From contig CAYTER010000027.1 in NCBI GenBank assembly GCA_964436815.1, forward strand, positions 1-28,439: a stretch of DNA of 28,439 nucleotides, in the 5' to 3' direction. The notes under the pieces are model-generated. The model did not search any database and had not been told where the DNA came from. It saw nothing but the letters and a program-made list of their open reading frames with translations. Position 1 is the first letter of the stretch. Each line of letters begins with the position of its first letter. Of this stretch, positions 16,389-24,542 are shown piece after piece. This stretch comes from UBA993 sp964436815 (lineage in GTDB: Bacteria; Bacillota; Dethiobacteria; DTU022). The position numbers and the translations under genes were made by a program.

Positions 16389-17171
16389 CTACCGGCCCTG
16401 AAATTTAGCTTTGCGCTTTTCCATGAATGATTGCACTCCTTCAAGGGCGTCTTCGCTGGCCATGATCGGCTGCAGGTCGGGCAGCAGGCGGGCGATGGCT
16501 TTGTCTGCCCCCTCGTAACGGGCAATACGGGCCGAATGCAGGCTTGCCTGGACACCCAGCGGGGCTTGATCGGCAATAGTTTCTGCCAGTTTTAGCGCGC
16601 GTTCTAACTGTTTATCCGGACCGGTTACCTCCTGGACCAGGCCGATCCTGAATGCATCTTCGGCGCTGATCTCATCCCCGGTCAGCAGGTAACGCATCGC
16701 ATTGCCCCAGCCAACTTCCTGCGGCAGGCGAATCGTAGCTCCGCCAACAGGATAAATCCCGCGTTTAACCTCAATCTGTCCAAACCGGGTATTGACAGAA
16801 GCAACCCGCACATCAGCAGCCAGCAGCAGTTCAAGTCCAATCGTGTAGCAGATGCCGTGAACAGCTATGACCAGCGGCTTGCTTAATCTTCGGTCCGGGT
16901 CAAGGCCGAAAGGGTCGCACAGGCCTTGATCAAGTTGAGGGAAAGAACCGGAACTGAAGATCTCCACCCACTTGACCAGGTCGAGCCCGGCCGTGAAGTT
17001 ATCGCCGTGGGCGAAGAGCAGCCCGCAGCGCAGCCCGCTATCCCCGTCCAGCCGTCCCAGGGCGGCCGCCAGTTCCATGTACATCTCCGGATCAAAGGCA
17101 TTCATTTTCTCCGGCCGGTTTAAGCCGATTAAAAGCAGATGATTTTTAAGCTCTACAGTCAGTTTGCCCAT
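16389..17171 (-). CDS. Enoyl-CoA hydratase/isomerase family protein (crotonase)
   Basis: 260 residues, the standard crotonase length. The oxyanion-hole regions are FTAGLDL (about 59-65) and IGLELLLAAD (111-120). E114 and E134 (FGQIE) align in position with the two catalytic glutamates, E144 and E164, of rat enoyl-CoA hydratase, supporting real hydratase activity on 2-enoyl-CoA in beta-oxidation or its reverse; other crotonase reactions cannot be excluded. The C-terminus SFMEKRKAKFQGR is typical. Start: ATG 17171 (MGKLTVELK) has GAGGGA at good spacing; a longer frame to 17216 has no support. It is the only obvious beta-oxidation gene besides the acyl-CoA ligase at 20925. Its stop lies 7 nt from the gap-border repeat. 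Confidence 0.88.
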   Translation of the reverse strand: MGKLTVELKNHLLLIGLNRPEKMNAFDPEMYMELAAALGRLDGDSGLRCGLLFAHGDNFTAGLDLVKWVEIFSSGSFPQLDQGLCDPFGLDPDRRLSKPLVIAVHGICYTIGLELLLAADVRVASVNTRFGQIEVKRGIYPVGGATIRLPQEVGWGNAMRYLLTGDEISAEDAFRIGLVQEVTGPDKQLERALKLAETIADQAPLGVQASLHSARIARYEGADKAIARLLPDLQPIMASEDALEGVQSFMEKRKAKFQGR

Positions 17172-17329
17172 TAGTAACAATCCCTCATTTTTTATGATGG
17201 TAATTGCGCAATACACTATAAAGCAGTAGCATATAATTGGTTTTTAGTTAACGATTCTTTCAATTATATCGTTTTATGGATCTGCTTGGCAATTCAGCTA
17301 TAATTTGATGATCTGGAGGATGAGGGTTA

Positions 17330-18214
17330 TTGCAAATAAAAGCATTTAGAGATTTGAACCCGGAAACGATTGCGGCTATAAGAAAGCTGGAAGCCTTATG
17401 CAAAGAGGCAGATCATCTTCAAGGCTATCTTTCCCTGGATCTATCACTTAATATCGATACTCTTAAAGGTTTTTACCTGGCCTGCGATTCGGACCGGCTG
17501 CTCGCTTTGCTCATTATCTTTGCGCCTTCAAAAGCGGAAGCGGAAATTTCTGCCTTAACAGATCCTGCTTTTCGAAAACAGGGCCTGTTTAAGAAGCTTC
17601 TGGCAGAAGCGGTGCAAGAGCTTAAAAAATATGACATTAAGGATTTATTATTTGTATGCGAGGCTGATTCAGAATCGGGAAAAGCGGTAATCGCCAAATT
17701 CGACGCAAGTTATAGCTTTACTGAATACAACATGCGCTATACCGGAGACAGTCAAATCCGGGCTAAGTCAGACTGTTTTCGAACCACCCTGTTTCCTTCA
17801 ACGATTGAAGATCTGGAAGATTTAAGCGGGCTGCGTCAAAAAATATTCGGAGACAGCCTGGAGGATGCCCGGTTGATCATGAAAAAAAGCCTGGAGTCTG
17901 ATTCAAGGCAGCAATATCTGTTGCGTTATATGGATCAGCCGATCGGTTTATGTGCTGCAGGGTTTGAGGAAGAGGGTGTTTCAATCTACGGGCTCGGCAT
18001 TTTACCCGAATTTCAGGGGCAGGGATTTGGCCGGGAGCTTTTGCAACTGGCTGTCCGCGATTTAACCGGTAAAGGCCACCCCAACCTGACGATCGAAGTG
18101 AACAGCAGTAACAGCAGGGCTCTTGAACTATATAAAGAATCGGGATTCAAGATTGCCCTAGCCTATGAGTATTACCGCCTCCCCTTTGATGAATACGTTA
18201 AAAAGGGAATTTAA
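17330..18214 (+). CDS. Tandem GNAT-fold N-acetyltransferase
   Basis: 294 residues with two GNAT halves. The N-terminal half (about 1-140) has a degenerate acyl-CoA motif (DPAFRKQGLFKKLL); the C-terminal half (about 150-290) has an intact motif A, LPEFQGQGFGRELL, and the ending EVNSSNSRALELYKESGFK. Acyl transfer from acetyl-CoA is therefore expected from the second half; the acceptor is unknown. The start is TTG 17330, 10 nt after GGAGG (17315-17319). A TATAAT at 17299-17304 is a possible -10 but lacks a convincing -35 box. It is divergent from the hydratase gene and overlaps the convergent hydrolase gene by 4 nt at a shared TTAA. Confidence 0.83.
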   Translation: MQIKAFRDLNPETIAAIRKLEALCKEADHLQGYLSLDLSLNIDTLKGFYLACDSDRLLALLIIFAPSKAEAEISALTDPAFRKQGLFKKLLAEAVQELKKYDIKDLLFVCEADSESGKAVIAKFDASYSFTEYNMRYTGDSQIRAKSDCFRTTLFPSTIEDLEDLSGLRQKIFGDSLEDARLIMKKSLESDSRQQYLLRYMDQPIGLCAAGFEEEGVSIYGLGILPEFQGQGFGRELLQLAVRDLTGKGHPNLTIEVNSSNSRALELYKESGFKIALAYEYYRLPFDEYVKKGI

Positions 18215-18942
18215 TTTATTTGCCCAAAAACGCTGCACATTAAGGCGATAATTTCTTGATCGGTCAGGGTGCTTAAACCATCACCGTTCTGCAGGCCATA
18301 ATTGCCGAAAGCTGAGTGGTTCAGCCCCGGCTGTTCCAAGACAACTGCCCCCGCGGGCAGGTTGTTTTTAGCTGCTTCATAGTTTTCGCGGTTGATTATC
18401 TGATCATTTAAACCCATGATCGAAATGATCGGTCCCTCAAAATGACTCAGATCCTGGTCGCTGTACGATCCCCACAGAAACAGGCCACCGACCCGATCGG
18501 GGTTTTTAGCTGCAAAGCGGGCTGCAGCTATACCACCCAGCGAATGGCCGCCCACCCAGGTTCCTTCAAGGTTGTATTCGCTTATTATCCCGGCAGCGGC
18601 ATTAATGGCAAAGATTGAAGCATTAAAAGGTGGTTTTACCAGGTAAGCAGTTGTGCCCAGGCATTCGGCCAGGCCGGCTAGTTTAAAGCTATAAGCTTCA
18701 GGATTAACCAGGCCGCCGGGGTAAAAAATAAGTGCCGGCTTGCTTGGGTCAACTAAATCCGGGGCTATCACGATCACGTTTCTCTTATCCGTGACCGTAA
18801 AGTTTTCTGCCGAAAGAATTTTTTCAAGCGCGCTTTGTTCGGCCTGGTAGCTGCGCACCTGAACATAACTGTAGAAGCCGCCAAAGGCGATCAAACCAAG
18901 CAAAATAATTGTTATGCTTATTTTTAAAATGGTTTTTTTCAT
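18211..18942 (-). CDS. Membrane-anchored alpha/beta hydrolase
   Basis: 243 residues from ATG 18942 (MKKTILKISITI). One N-terminal hydrophobic helix (about 5-25) is an uncleaved anchor or signal peptide, so the enzyme should face outward. The alpha/beta hydrolase elements are IFYPGG (oxyanion region), the nucleophile elbow GGHSLGG, an acid in GLNDQ and the histidine in GLNHSAFG, giving a complete Ser-Asp-His triad. The pattern fits the Abhydrolase_5 group of esterase-like proteins with unknown substrates. A TTG five codons upstream would add MGLKQ; neither start has a strong ribosome site (GGGG, 9-10 nt before the ATG). Confidence 0.78.
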   Translation of the reverse strand: MKKTILKISITIILLGLIAFGGFYSYVQVRSYQAEQSALEKILSAENFTVTDKRNVIVIAPDLVDPSKPALIFYPGGLVNPEAYSFKLAGLAECLGTTAYLVKPPFNASIFAINAAAGIISEYNLEGTWVGGHSLGGIAAARFAAKNPDRVGGLFLWGSYSDQDLSHFEGPIISIMGLNDQIINRENYEAAKNNLPAGAVVLEQPGLNHSAFGNYGLQNGDGLSTLTDQEIIALMCSVFGQIN

Positions 18943-19144
18943 CTGCTTAAGCCCCAATTATGGATGTATAATGTAGTACCAGTTCTTATTATAGCGGATT
19001 AATGATAATAACATATACTTGCTGTAGTTATTTACTAACCACGGATAAGCAATTGTGAGAGCAGTATACTGTTTCAAACGCCACAATATTGGTGATTAAG
19101 AAAAATATTTGCAGTACTAGCACCTGCCGGGAGATGATTTAAAA

Positions 19145-20023
19145 ATGTGGAACGGACTGCATAACCCCAATCTTAAACCTGAAACTGCAGATGTTGTTGT
19201 CCTGGGTTTACCCTTTGACGGGGCGGCTTCCTATCGTAAGGGAGCAGCAGAAGCGCCAGACAGGATCAGAGGCATATCACATCACATTGCCCCCACCACC
19301 GAAAACGGCGCTTCGTTGGAGCAGATTAAGGTTCTCGATCTGGGCAACCTTTCGCCGGAAGAATTAAACCAGGAAAAATATTTTGAAGTAGTGGAGAAGA
19401 AGGCAGCCGAACTATTTGAATGCACGTTTCCCACCTTTATTGGCGGAGATCACTCGGTATCAATCCCTTTGCTAAGAGCTGCTGCTAATAAATGGGGCAG
19501 ATCACTGGGCATAATTCATCTTGATGCTCACCTCGATCTCTGTTTCGAGCTGGAAGGTAACCGCCTATCGCATGGCTGCACCCATCGCCGGATCTTTGAG
19601 GGCGCCTTGGCGCCGTTTAATCAGGTCTGGTTTGTGGGGATCCGGTCTTTTGAAACCCAGGAAGCTAATTTCCTCGAGGACCAAAAAGCTAATATTATTT
19701 TAGCGCAGGAGATTGCTGCAAAGGGACTATCAGCTGCCGCTGCCAGGGTGGTTAGCGGGTTAAAGGCTCTGGACGCTGTTTACCTGACTATCGATATCGA
19801 TTTTCTCGATCCGGCCTTTGCACCCGGAACCGGAACGCCTAAGCCCGGCGGTTTTTCTACCCGGGAACTATTAAGTTTTCTGAAAGAATTTGCTACCCTG
19901 CCGATCATCGGTTTTGATCTGGTCGAGGTTGCTCCGCCGCTTGATCATGCCGATATCACTTCTTTTGCCGCCCAACGGGCGATTACCGAAGCCTGGGGCT
20001 ATTTTGTCCGCCCGGCAAATTAA
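19145..20023 (+). CDS. Agmatinase / ureohydrolase family protein
   Basis: 292 residues with the complete dinuclear manganese site of ureohydrolases: H103 in GGDHS, D127, H129 and D131 in LDAHLD, and D217 and D219 in TIDIDFLDP, followed by the substrate loop FAPGTGTP. The reaction expected is hydrolysis of a guanidino compound (agmatine, or a relative such as guanidinobutyrate or formiminoglutamate) to urea or formamide plus an amine or acid. The HGCTHR element and short N-terminus resemble agmatinases, but substrate cannot be fixed from sequence. Start ATG 19145 follows GGGAG at 11 nt. It precedes the GyrI-like gene by 42 nt and probably shares its transcript; no arginine decarboxylase is nearby. 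Confidence 0.88.
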   Translation: MWNGLHNPNLKPETADVVVLGLPFDGAASYRKGAAEAPDRIRGISHHIAPTTENGASLEQIKVLDLGNLSPEELNQEKYFEVVEKKAAELFECTFPTFIGGDHSVSIPLLRAAANKWGRSLGIIHLDAHLDLCFELEGNRLSHGCTHRRIFEGALAPFNQVWFVGIRSFETQEANFLEDQKANIILAQEIAAKGLSAAAARVVSGLKALDAVYLTIDIDFLDPAFAPGTGTPKPGGFSTRELLSFLKEFATLPIIGFDLVEVAPPLDHADITSFAAQRAITEAWGYFVRPAN

Positions 20024-20065
20024 CATATGTATCATTATGAAGAGCAGTCTTAGGGAGCGATGAAA

Positions 20066-20707
20066 ATGGCTGAAAAAGTTGATTTCAAAAAAGATTACAA
20101 GGATCTGTATCTGCCGAAAACGAAGCCGATGCTGATTGATGTCCCGGAAATGAATTTTATTAAGGTTGATGGAGCCGGCGATCCGAATAGCGACGATTAT
20201 CAGCAGGCAATCGCTATTCTATATGGTTTGACTTTCACGATCAAAATGAGCAAGATGAGTGGTAAGCAACCCCCGGGTTATTATGAATATGTGGTGCCGC
20301 CGCTGGAGGGCTTGTGGTGGATATCCGGAGGAGCCTTTTCATTTGATCAGCGTGAAAACTGGCTCTGGACTTCGATGATCCGCCAACCCGATTTTGTAAC
20401 CCCTGCTGTGTTCGCCTGGGCAGTGGAAGAATGCGGGCGTAAAAAACCGGAACTTGATTTAGCCCGGGCCCGGTTTTCTGCATTTACGGAAGGTCTTTGT
20501 GTCCAGATCATGCATCTCGGGCCGTACGCTGATGAGCCGCGTTCGGTGGCCCTGATGGATGCTTATATGGCAGAAAACAACCTGATCGATGAAACCGGCA
20601 GCGAGCGTAAACATCATGAAATTTACCTGTCCGATCCCCGTAAGACAGCGCCGGACAAGCTGAAGACAGTGCTTCGCCATCCGGTCGCCTTTTTCCCGGG
20701 GAATTAG
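20066..20707 (+). CDS. GyrI-like small-molecule-binding domain protein
   Basis: 213 residues, resembling stand-alone GyrI-like (SOUL/BacR-type) proteins of the COG4832 type: opening KKDYKDLYLPKTKPMLIDVP, the MNFIKVDGAGDPN segment, the YYEYVVPPLEGLWW core, and the LCVQIMHLGPYADEP element near the C-terminal half. There is no DNA-binding domain. Some relatives hydrolyse or bind small cyclic or hydrophobic ligands; the ligand here is unknown. Start: ATG 20066 lies 8 nt after AGGGAG, while ATG 20060 is only 2 nt away. It is the last gene before a clear terminator. Confidence 0.8.
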   Translation: MAEKVDFKKDYKDLYLPKTKPMLIDVPEMNFIKVDGAGDPNSDDYQQAIAILYGLTFTIKMSKMSGKQPPGYYEYVVPPLEGLWWISGGAFSFDQRENWLWTSMIRQPDFVTPAVFAWAVEECGRKKPELDLARARFSAFTEGLCVQIMHLGPYADEPRSVALMDAYMAENNLIDETGSERKHHEIYLSDPRKTAPDKLKTVLRHPVAFFPGN

Positions 20708-20741
20708 TCAAATCCCGTTAATAATTTCATATTCATCTAAG

Positions 20742-20768
20742 CGACCGGATAAAACCGGCCGTTTTTTT
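20742..20768 (+). terminator. Intrinsic terminator after the agmatinase-GyrI unit
   Basis: A seven-pair stem with one mismatch (CGACCGG / CCGGCCG), loop ATAAAA, followed by seven Ts. It lies 34 nt after the GyrI-like stop. Confidence 0.8.
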
Positions 20769-20924
20769 AAATCGGCTTGTTTGATCGAAACTCTTTAATG
20801 GTCGGCAGGAATGAGGGGTAATGAGGCGAAATGTACCCAATTGTATAAATAGTGCAAATAATGCTTGCCTGAGCGTTAACTTCTCGCAGTCAGTCATAAC
20901 CAAGTAAAGGAAGGTGCTAATGCT

Positions 20925-22721
20925 ATGTGGGTTTATGAGAAACCCGACAACCTGGTGGAGTGGTGGCTTGAGAGTGAAAATAAGTTCAATGAATTACCCT
21001 TATTTTTAGTCCATAATGACCGCGGTGGACTTGATCAGATCAGTTACGGCGAGGTTGGAGTCAGGATTGCTAAGATCAGGGGCGGATTGGCCGCCCTGGG
21101 GGTCGGGCCTGGCGATGCCGTTGGTATCATTGCCGGCAACCGTCCTGAATGGGCGGAGCTTGCCTTTGCTGTTTTTGGACGAAAAGCCCGCTTCGTGCCC
21201 ATGTATGAAAAAGAGCTGGAAAAAACATGGAAATATATTATTAAAGATAGCGGGTTGAAGTTCCTGGTCGTTTCGAGACCGGAATTATTTGAGAAGGTTA
21301 AAGATTATCCGGCTGAGATCCCAACCCTGGAAAATATATTTGTGATTGAAGGCGATAGTGAAAACAACCTGGCGGCCCTGGAGAAACTGGGAACTGAAAA
21401 GCCGGTTGATCCGCTCATACCGCATCATGATGATATAGCTGTTTTAATCTATACCTCAGGCACCACGGCGGAACCAAAGGGTGTACTGCTCAGCCACGGA
21501 AATATTACCTATAACGCCCTGACCGGCTGCCGTCTGTTTCCTGAGCTGCAAAAGGGCTATGTTGGCATTTCGATGCTCCCCTGGGCCCATTCTTACGCGA
21601 TTACAGCTGAACTGACCTCCTGGATTTCCTTTGGCGGCACCCTTGGCTTTATGCGCGATGCAAGCACTCTGGCTGAGGATATGCAGCTTGTCAGGCCGCA
21701 TTTTTTGGTATCCGTGCCGCGGGTTTTTAATAAAGTCTATGATGCCATCCAACTGCGGATGAGTGACGAAGGTGGCATTAAGAAAAAACTTTTTGACGCC
21801 GCCTGCGCAACAGCCAGGGAAAAGCGCAAACTGGAGGAGGCCGGTAAAAGCAGCCTGGCTCTAAACTTAAAGTTATCCCTGCTTGATAAACTGGTTTTTT
21901 CGAAAATCCGGGCCGTTGTCGGCGGACGCATCATCGGCGCCATGACCGGCAGCGCAGTTATGAACAAGGAGATAGCCGAATTTTTCTTTGATATCGGGAT
22001 CTCGATCTACGATTGTTACGGTTTATCAGAAACGGCTCCGGGAGTAAGCATGAACAGCCCCCTGGCCTGGAAAATTGGCAGTGTTGGCAGGGTGATGGAC
22101 GGCCAGAAGGTGGTTATTGATCGATCGGTATCCGAGGAAGGGGCGGAAGACGGAGAGATTATCGTTTACGGCCCCAATATCATGAAAGGTTACCATAACA
22201 AACCGGAAGAGACAGCCGCGGTAATCATGCCTGACGGCGGCTTCCGCACCGGCGATCGCGGGTATCTGGATGAAGATGGTTTTTTGTGGATCACCGGCCG
22301 AATCAAGGAGCAATACAAACTTACTAATGGAAAATATGTATTTCCGGCGTCGATTGAAGAGGAAATGAAACTCCTGCCCGGAGTAGCCAATGCCCTGGTT
22401 TACGGTGAAGGGCGGCCCTATAATGTCAGTTTGGTGCTGCCCGATTTTGCGGTTGCAGCTCGCTGGGCTGAGCAGCAGGGAGTTTCGGCAGAACCGGATG
22501 CGCTGCTGGCCAACCCTGAATTTAAGGAAATGCTGACCACAGAGATAAAAGCGCACCTGCGCAAATCATTTGGCGGCTATGAAATTCCGGAACAGTATCA
22601 CTTGATCAGCGAAGATTTTACGGTTGAAAACCGGATGTTGACCCAGACTCTCAAACTCAAGCGTCGTGAAGTGCTTGAACGTTACGCTTCTGAAATAGAA
22701 GCGCTTTACGCTGAAAAATAG
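20925..22721 (+). CDS. Long-chain fatty-acid-CoA ligase-like AMP-forming synthetase
   Basis: 598 residues, size and pattern of FAA1/FadD15-type (COG1022) enzymes, which activate fatty acids to acyl-CoA through an acyl-AMP. ATP P-loop YTSGTTAEPKG at about 176-186, adenylate motif YGLSETAPG (365-373), TGD with D444, the hinge GRIKEQYKLTNGKYV, and a C-terminal lysine near 577 (TLKLKR). The inner segment LPWAHSYAITAEL and SVPRVFNKVY are typical of the long-chain group. Start ATG 20925 follows AAAGGAAGG by about 10 nt; a second ATG at 20920 is out of frame. A TATAAA at 20844-20849 might serve as -10 but has no good -35. The GH2 gene follows after 18 nt. Confidence 0.9.
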   Translation: MWVYEKPDNLVEWWLESENKFNELPLFLVHNDRGGLDQISYGEVGVRIAKIRGGLAALGVGPGDAVGIIAGNRPEWAELAFAVFGRKARFVPMYEKELEKTWKYIIKDSGLKFLVVSRPELFEKVKDYPAEIPTLENIFVIEGDSENNLAALEKLGTEKPVDPLIPHHDDIAVLIYTSGTTAEPKGVLLSHGNITYNALTGCRLFPELQKGYVGISMLPWAHSYAITAELTSWISFGGTLGFMRDASTLAEDMQLVRPHFLVSVPRVFNKVYDAIQLRMSDEGGIKKKLFDAACATAREKRKLEEAGKSSLALNLKLSLLDKLVFSKIRAVVGGRIIGAMTGSAVMNKEIAEFFFDIGISIYDCYGLSETAPGVSMNSPLAWKIGSVGRVMDGQKVVIDRSVSEEGAEDGEIIVYGPNIMKGYHNKPEETAAVIMPDGGFRTGDRGYLDEDGFLWITGRIKEQYKLTNGKYVFPASIEEEMKLLPGVANALVYGEGRPYNVSLVLPDFAVAARWAEQQGVSAEPDALLANPEFKEMLTTEIKAHLRKSFGGYEIPEQYHLISEDFTVENRMLTQTLKLKRREVLERYASEIEALYAEK

Positions 22722-22725
22722 TGCT

Positions 22726-22730
22726 GGAGG
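22726..22730 (+). promoter_or_regulatory. Ribosome binding site that sets the GH2 start
   Basis: GGAGG lies 9 nt before an in-frame CTG at 22740. The in-frame upstream stop is the ligase TAG (22719-22721), and the first standard start, GTG 22848, lies 117 nt downstream of this site. Confidence 0.6.
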
Positions 22731-22739
22731 CCGGCTAAA

Positions 22740-24542
22740 CTGGATAATGAAAGAGCATGGAAGATTATAAGTACCGGTTTACTGACCCGCTGGGCTGCAG
22801 AGGTAAACCCGGATAATGCCTGGCCGCAGTACCCCAGGCCACAGCTGGTGCGCAGCCGGTGGCTTAATTTAAACGGGCTCTGGGATTACGCTATTGTGCC
22901 CCGTGGCGAAAAGAGCATAAAAGATTTTGACGGTAAGATCCTGGTTCCTTTTCCGGTGGAATCGCTTTTATCGGGAGTTGCCCGAACGCTGAAACCGAAT
23001 CAGTCATTATGGTACCGCCGCTTTTTTGAACTGCCCGGCAGCTGGCAAGACGAGCGGGTGATGCTGCATTTTGGGGCAGTTGACTGGTTGACGGAAGTAA
23101 TGTTAAACGGTCAGATCGTTGGAGAACACCGGGGGGGTTTTTGCCCTTTCAGCTTCGAGCTGACAGCCCTGCTGCGTAGAGGCACAAACGAGCTGGTTGT
23201 TAAGGTATGGGATCCGACCGGCGCAGGGGGAGAGCAGCGTGGCAAGCAATCTTTGAAGCCCGGTTTCATATTCTACAATGCGGTATCGGGTATCTGGCAG
23301 ACAGTCTGGCTCGAACCCTTACCGGCAGCCTGTATAAAAGGTATTAGGCTAATTCCTGATCTTAAAAACCAGTCGCTCTTAATCATTCCAGAATTAAATA
23401 ACACCGGGTCAGACTATAAGATCGAAGCTTCTGCTTACGACGGAGAAAATAAAATTGCAGTCTCCTCGGTTAAAAAAGGTGAAAATTTAAGTCTGAAGAT
23501 TAACAACCCCAGGCTCTGGAGTCCGGACAACCCTTACCTTTACGACTTAAAACTAAAGTTAACTGCAAACGGTACAGTCGATCAATGCGACAGCTATTTC
23601 GGCATGCGTGAATTCAGTATCGGCGCTGACAGCAAAGGCATTAAGCGGCTGCTGCTTAACGGTAAGCCGCTTTTTCAGCATGGGCCGCTTGATCAGGGTT
23701 ACTGGCCTGATGGGCTGTATACCGCGCCCACTGAAGAAGCCCTGCTCTATGACCTGAACCTGACCAAGAGCTATGGCTTTAACATGATCCGCAAGCATCT
23801 TAAAATCGAACCGGCCCGCTGGTATTACCACTGCGACCGGATTGGACTGATTGTCTGGCAGGACATGCCGGGTGGCGGCAGCGGTTTTAAACCTTTATAC
23901 AACCTGATCCTGCCCACACTCTTTCCCGAAAAGAAAGTGCCCGACAAACACTACCGTTTGGCAGGCAGATCTGATCCGGCAAACCGGGAGTTTTTCCGGC
24001 TGGAATTAAAGGAGATGGTCGATGCCCTCTATAACTTTCCCTGTATCGGAATGTGGGTGATCTTTAACGAAGGCTGGGGGCAGTTTGATGCCGCTCACTT
24101 TTTTGACTGGCTGAAAGAATACGATTCTTCGCGCTACCTGGATCATGCCAGCGGTTGGTTTGATCAGGGTGTCGGTCAGCTTAACAGTCGCCACATCTAT
24201 ATGGGTAAATTAAAGGTATCCGGCGATCTGAAAGAAAGAGCTTATATCATTTCTGAATATGGCGGCTATGCTTTGCCGGTAAATGGTCATCTGTGGGCTG
24301 AAAATGGCAGGCACTTCGGCCAGAAAAAGTTTTCTTCCCGGAGGTTGCTTAATACTGCCTTAGAAAACCTGATGGCAGATCAACTGAACCGGTTAAAGGA
24401 TGAAGGCTTATCCGGAGCAGTATACACCCAACTCAGCGATGTGGAAAACGAGCTGAGCGGCCTGGTTACCTATGATCGTAAAGTAATTAAGGTCGATACC
24501 GATATCCTTAAATCAATTAAAGGAGGATTTACGGATGACTGA
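22740..24542 (+). CDS. Glycoside hydrolase family 2 protein (beta-galactosidase/glucuronidase-like)
   Basis: About 600 residues with the GH2 order: jelly-roll sugar-binding domain (about 35-200; LNGLWDYAI, LHFGAVDWLTEVMLNG), immunoglobulin-like domain (about 200-300; LWSPDNPYLYDL), and TIM barrel (about 300-590). The acid/base is E444 (IFNEGW) and the nucleophile E506 (ISEYGG). It should hydrolyse a beta-glycoside; galactoside, glucuronide or mannoside cannot be told apart. No signal peptide, so cytoplasmic. The first standard start (GTG 22848) would remove the family-like segment LLTRWAAEVNPDN...YPRPQLV; I therefore place the start at CTG 22740 after GGAGG. Its stop overlaps the following gene by 8 nt. 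Confidence 0.86.
   Translation: MDNERAWKIISTGLLTRWAAEVNPDNAWPQYPRPQLVRSRWLNLNGLWDYAIVPRGEKSIKDFDGKILVPFPVESLLSGVARTLKPNQSLWYRRFFELPGSWQDERVMLHFGAVDWLTEVMLNGQIVGEHRGGFCPFSFELTALLRRGTNELVVKVWDPTGAGGEQRGKQSLKPGFIFYNAVSGIWQTVWLEPLPAACIKGIRLIPDLKNQSLLIIPELNNTGSDYKIEASAYDGENKIAVSSVKKGENLSLKINNPRLWSPDNPYLYDLKLKLTANGTVDQCDSYFGMREFSIGADSKGIKRLLLNGKPLFQHGPLDQGYWPDGLYTAPTEEALLYDLNLTKSYGFNMIRKHLKIEPARWYYHCDRIGLIVWQDMPGGGSGFKPLYNLILPTLFPEKKVPDKHYRLAGRSDPANREFFRLELKEMVDALYNFPCIGMWVIFNEGWGQFDAAHFFDWLKEYDSSRYLDHASGWFDQGVGQLNSRHIYMGKLKVSGDLKERAYIISEYGGYALPVNGHLWAENGRHFGQKKFSSRRLLNTALENLMADQLNRLKDEGLSGAVYTQLSDVENELSGLVTYDRKVIKVDTDILKSIKGGFTDD

Noticed and set aside
19050..19075. Sequence resembling pieces of the lac operator (GGATAAGCAATTGTGAG)
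   Set aside because: The two half-like pieces are in the wrong order, do not form an inverted repeat, and no LacI-type gene is present.
20769..20924. Possible promoter before the acyl-CoA ligase (TATAAA at 20844-20849)
   Set aside because: No acceptable -35 box at 16-19 nt; mentioned under the gene but not called.
22026..22556. 176-codon minus-strand open frame inside the acyl-CoA ligase gene
   Set aside because: Lies wholly opposite conserved ligase motifs (TGD region and hinge), with no promoter or ribosome site.
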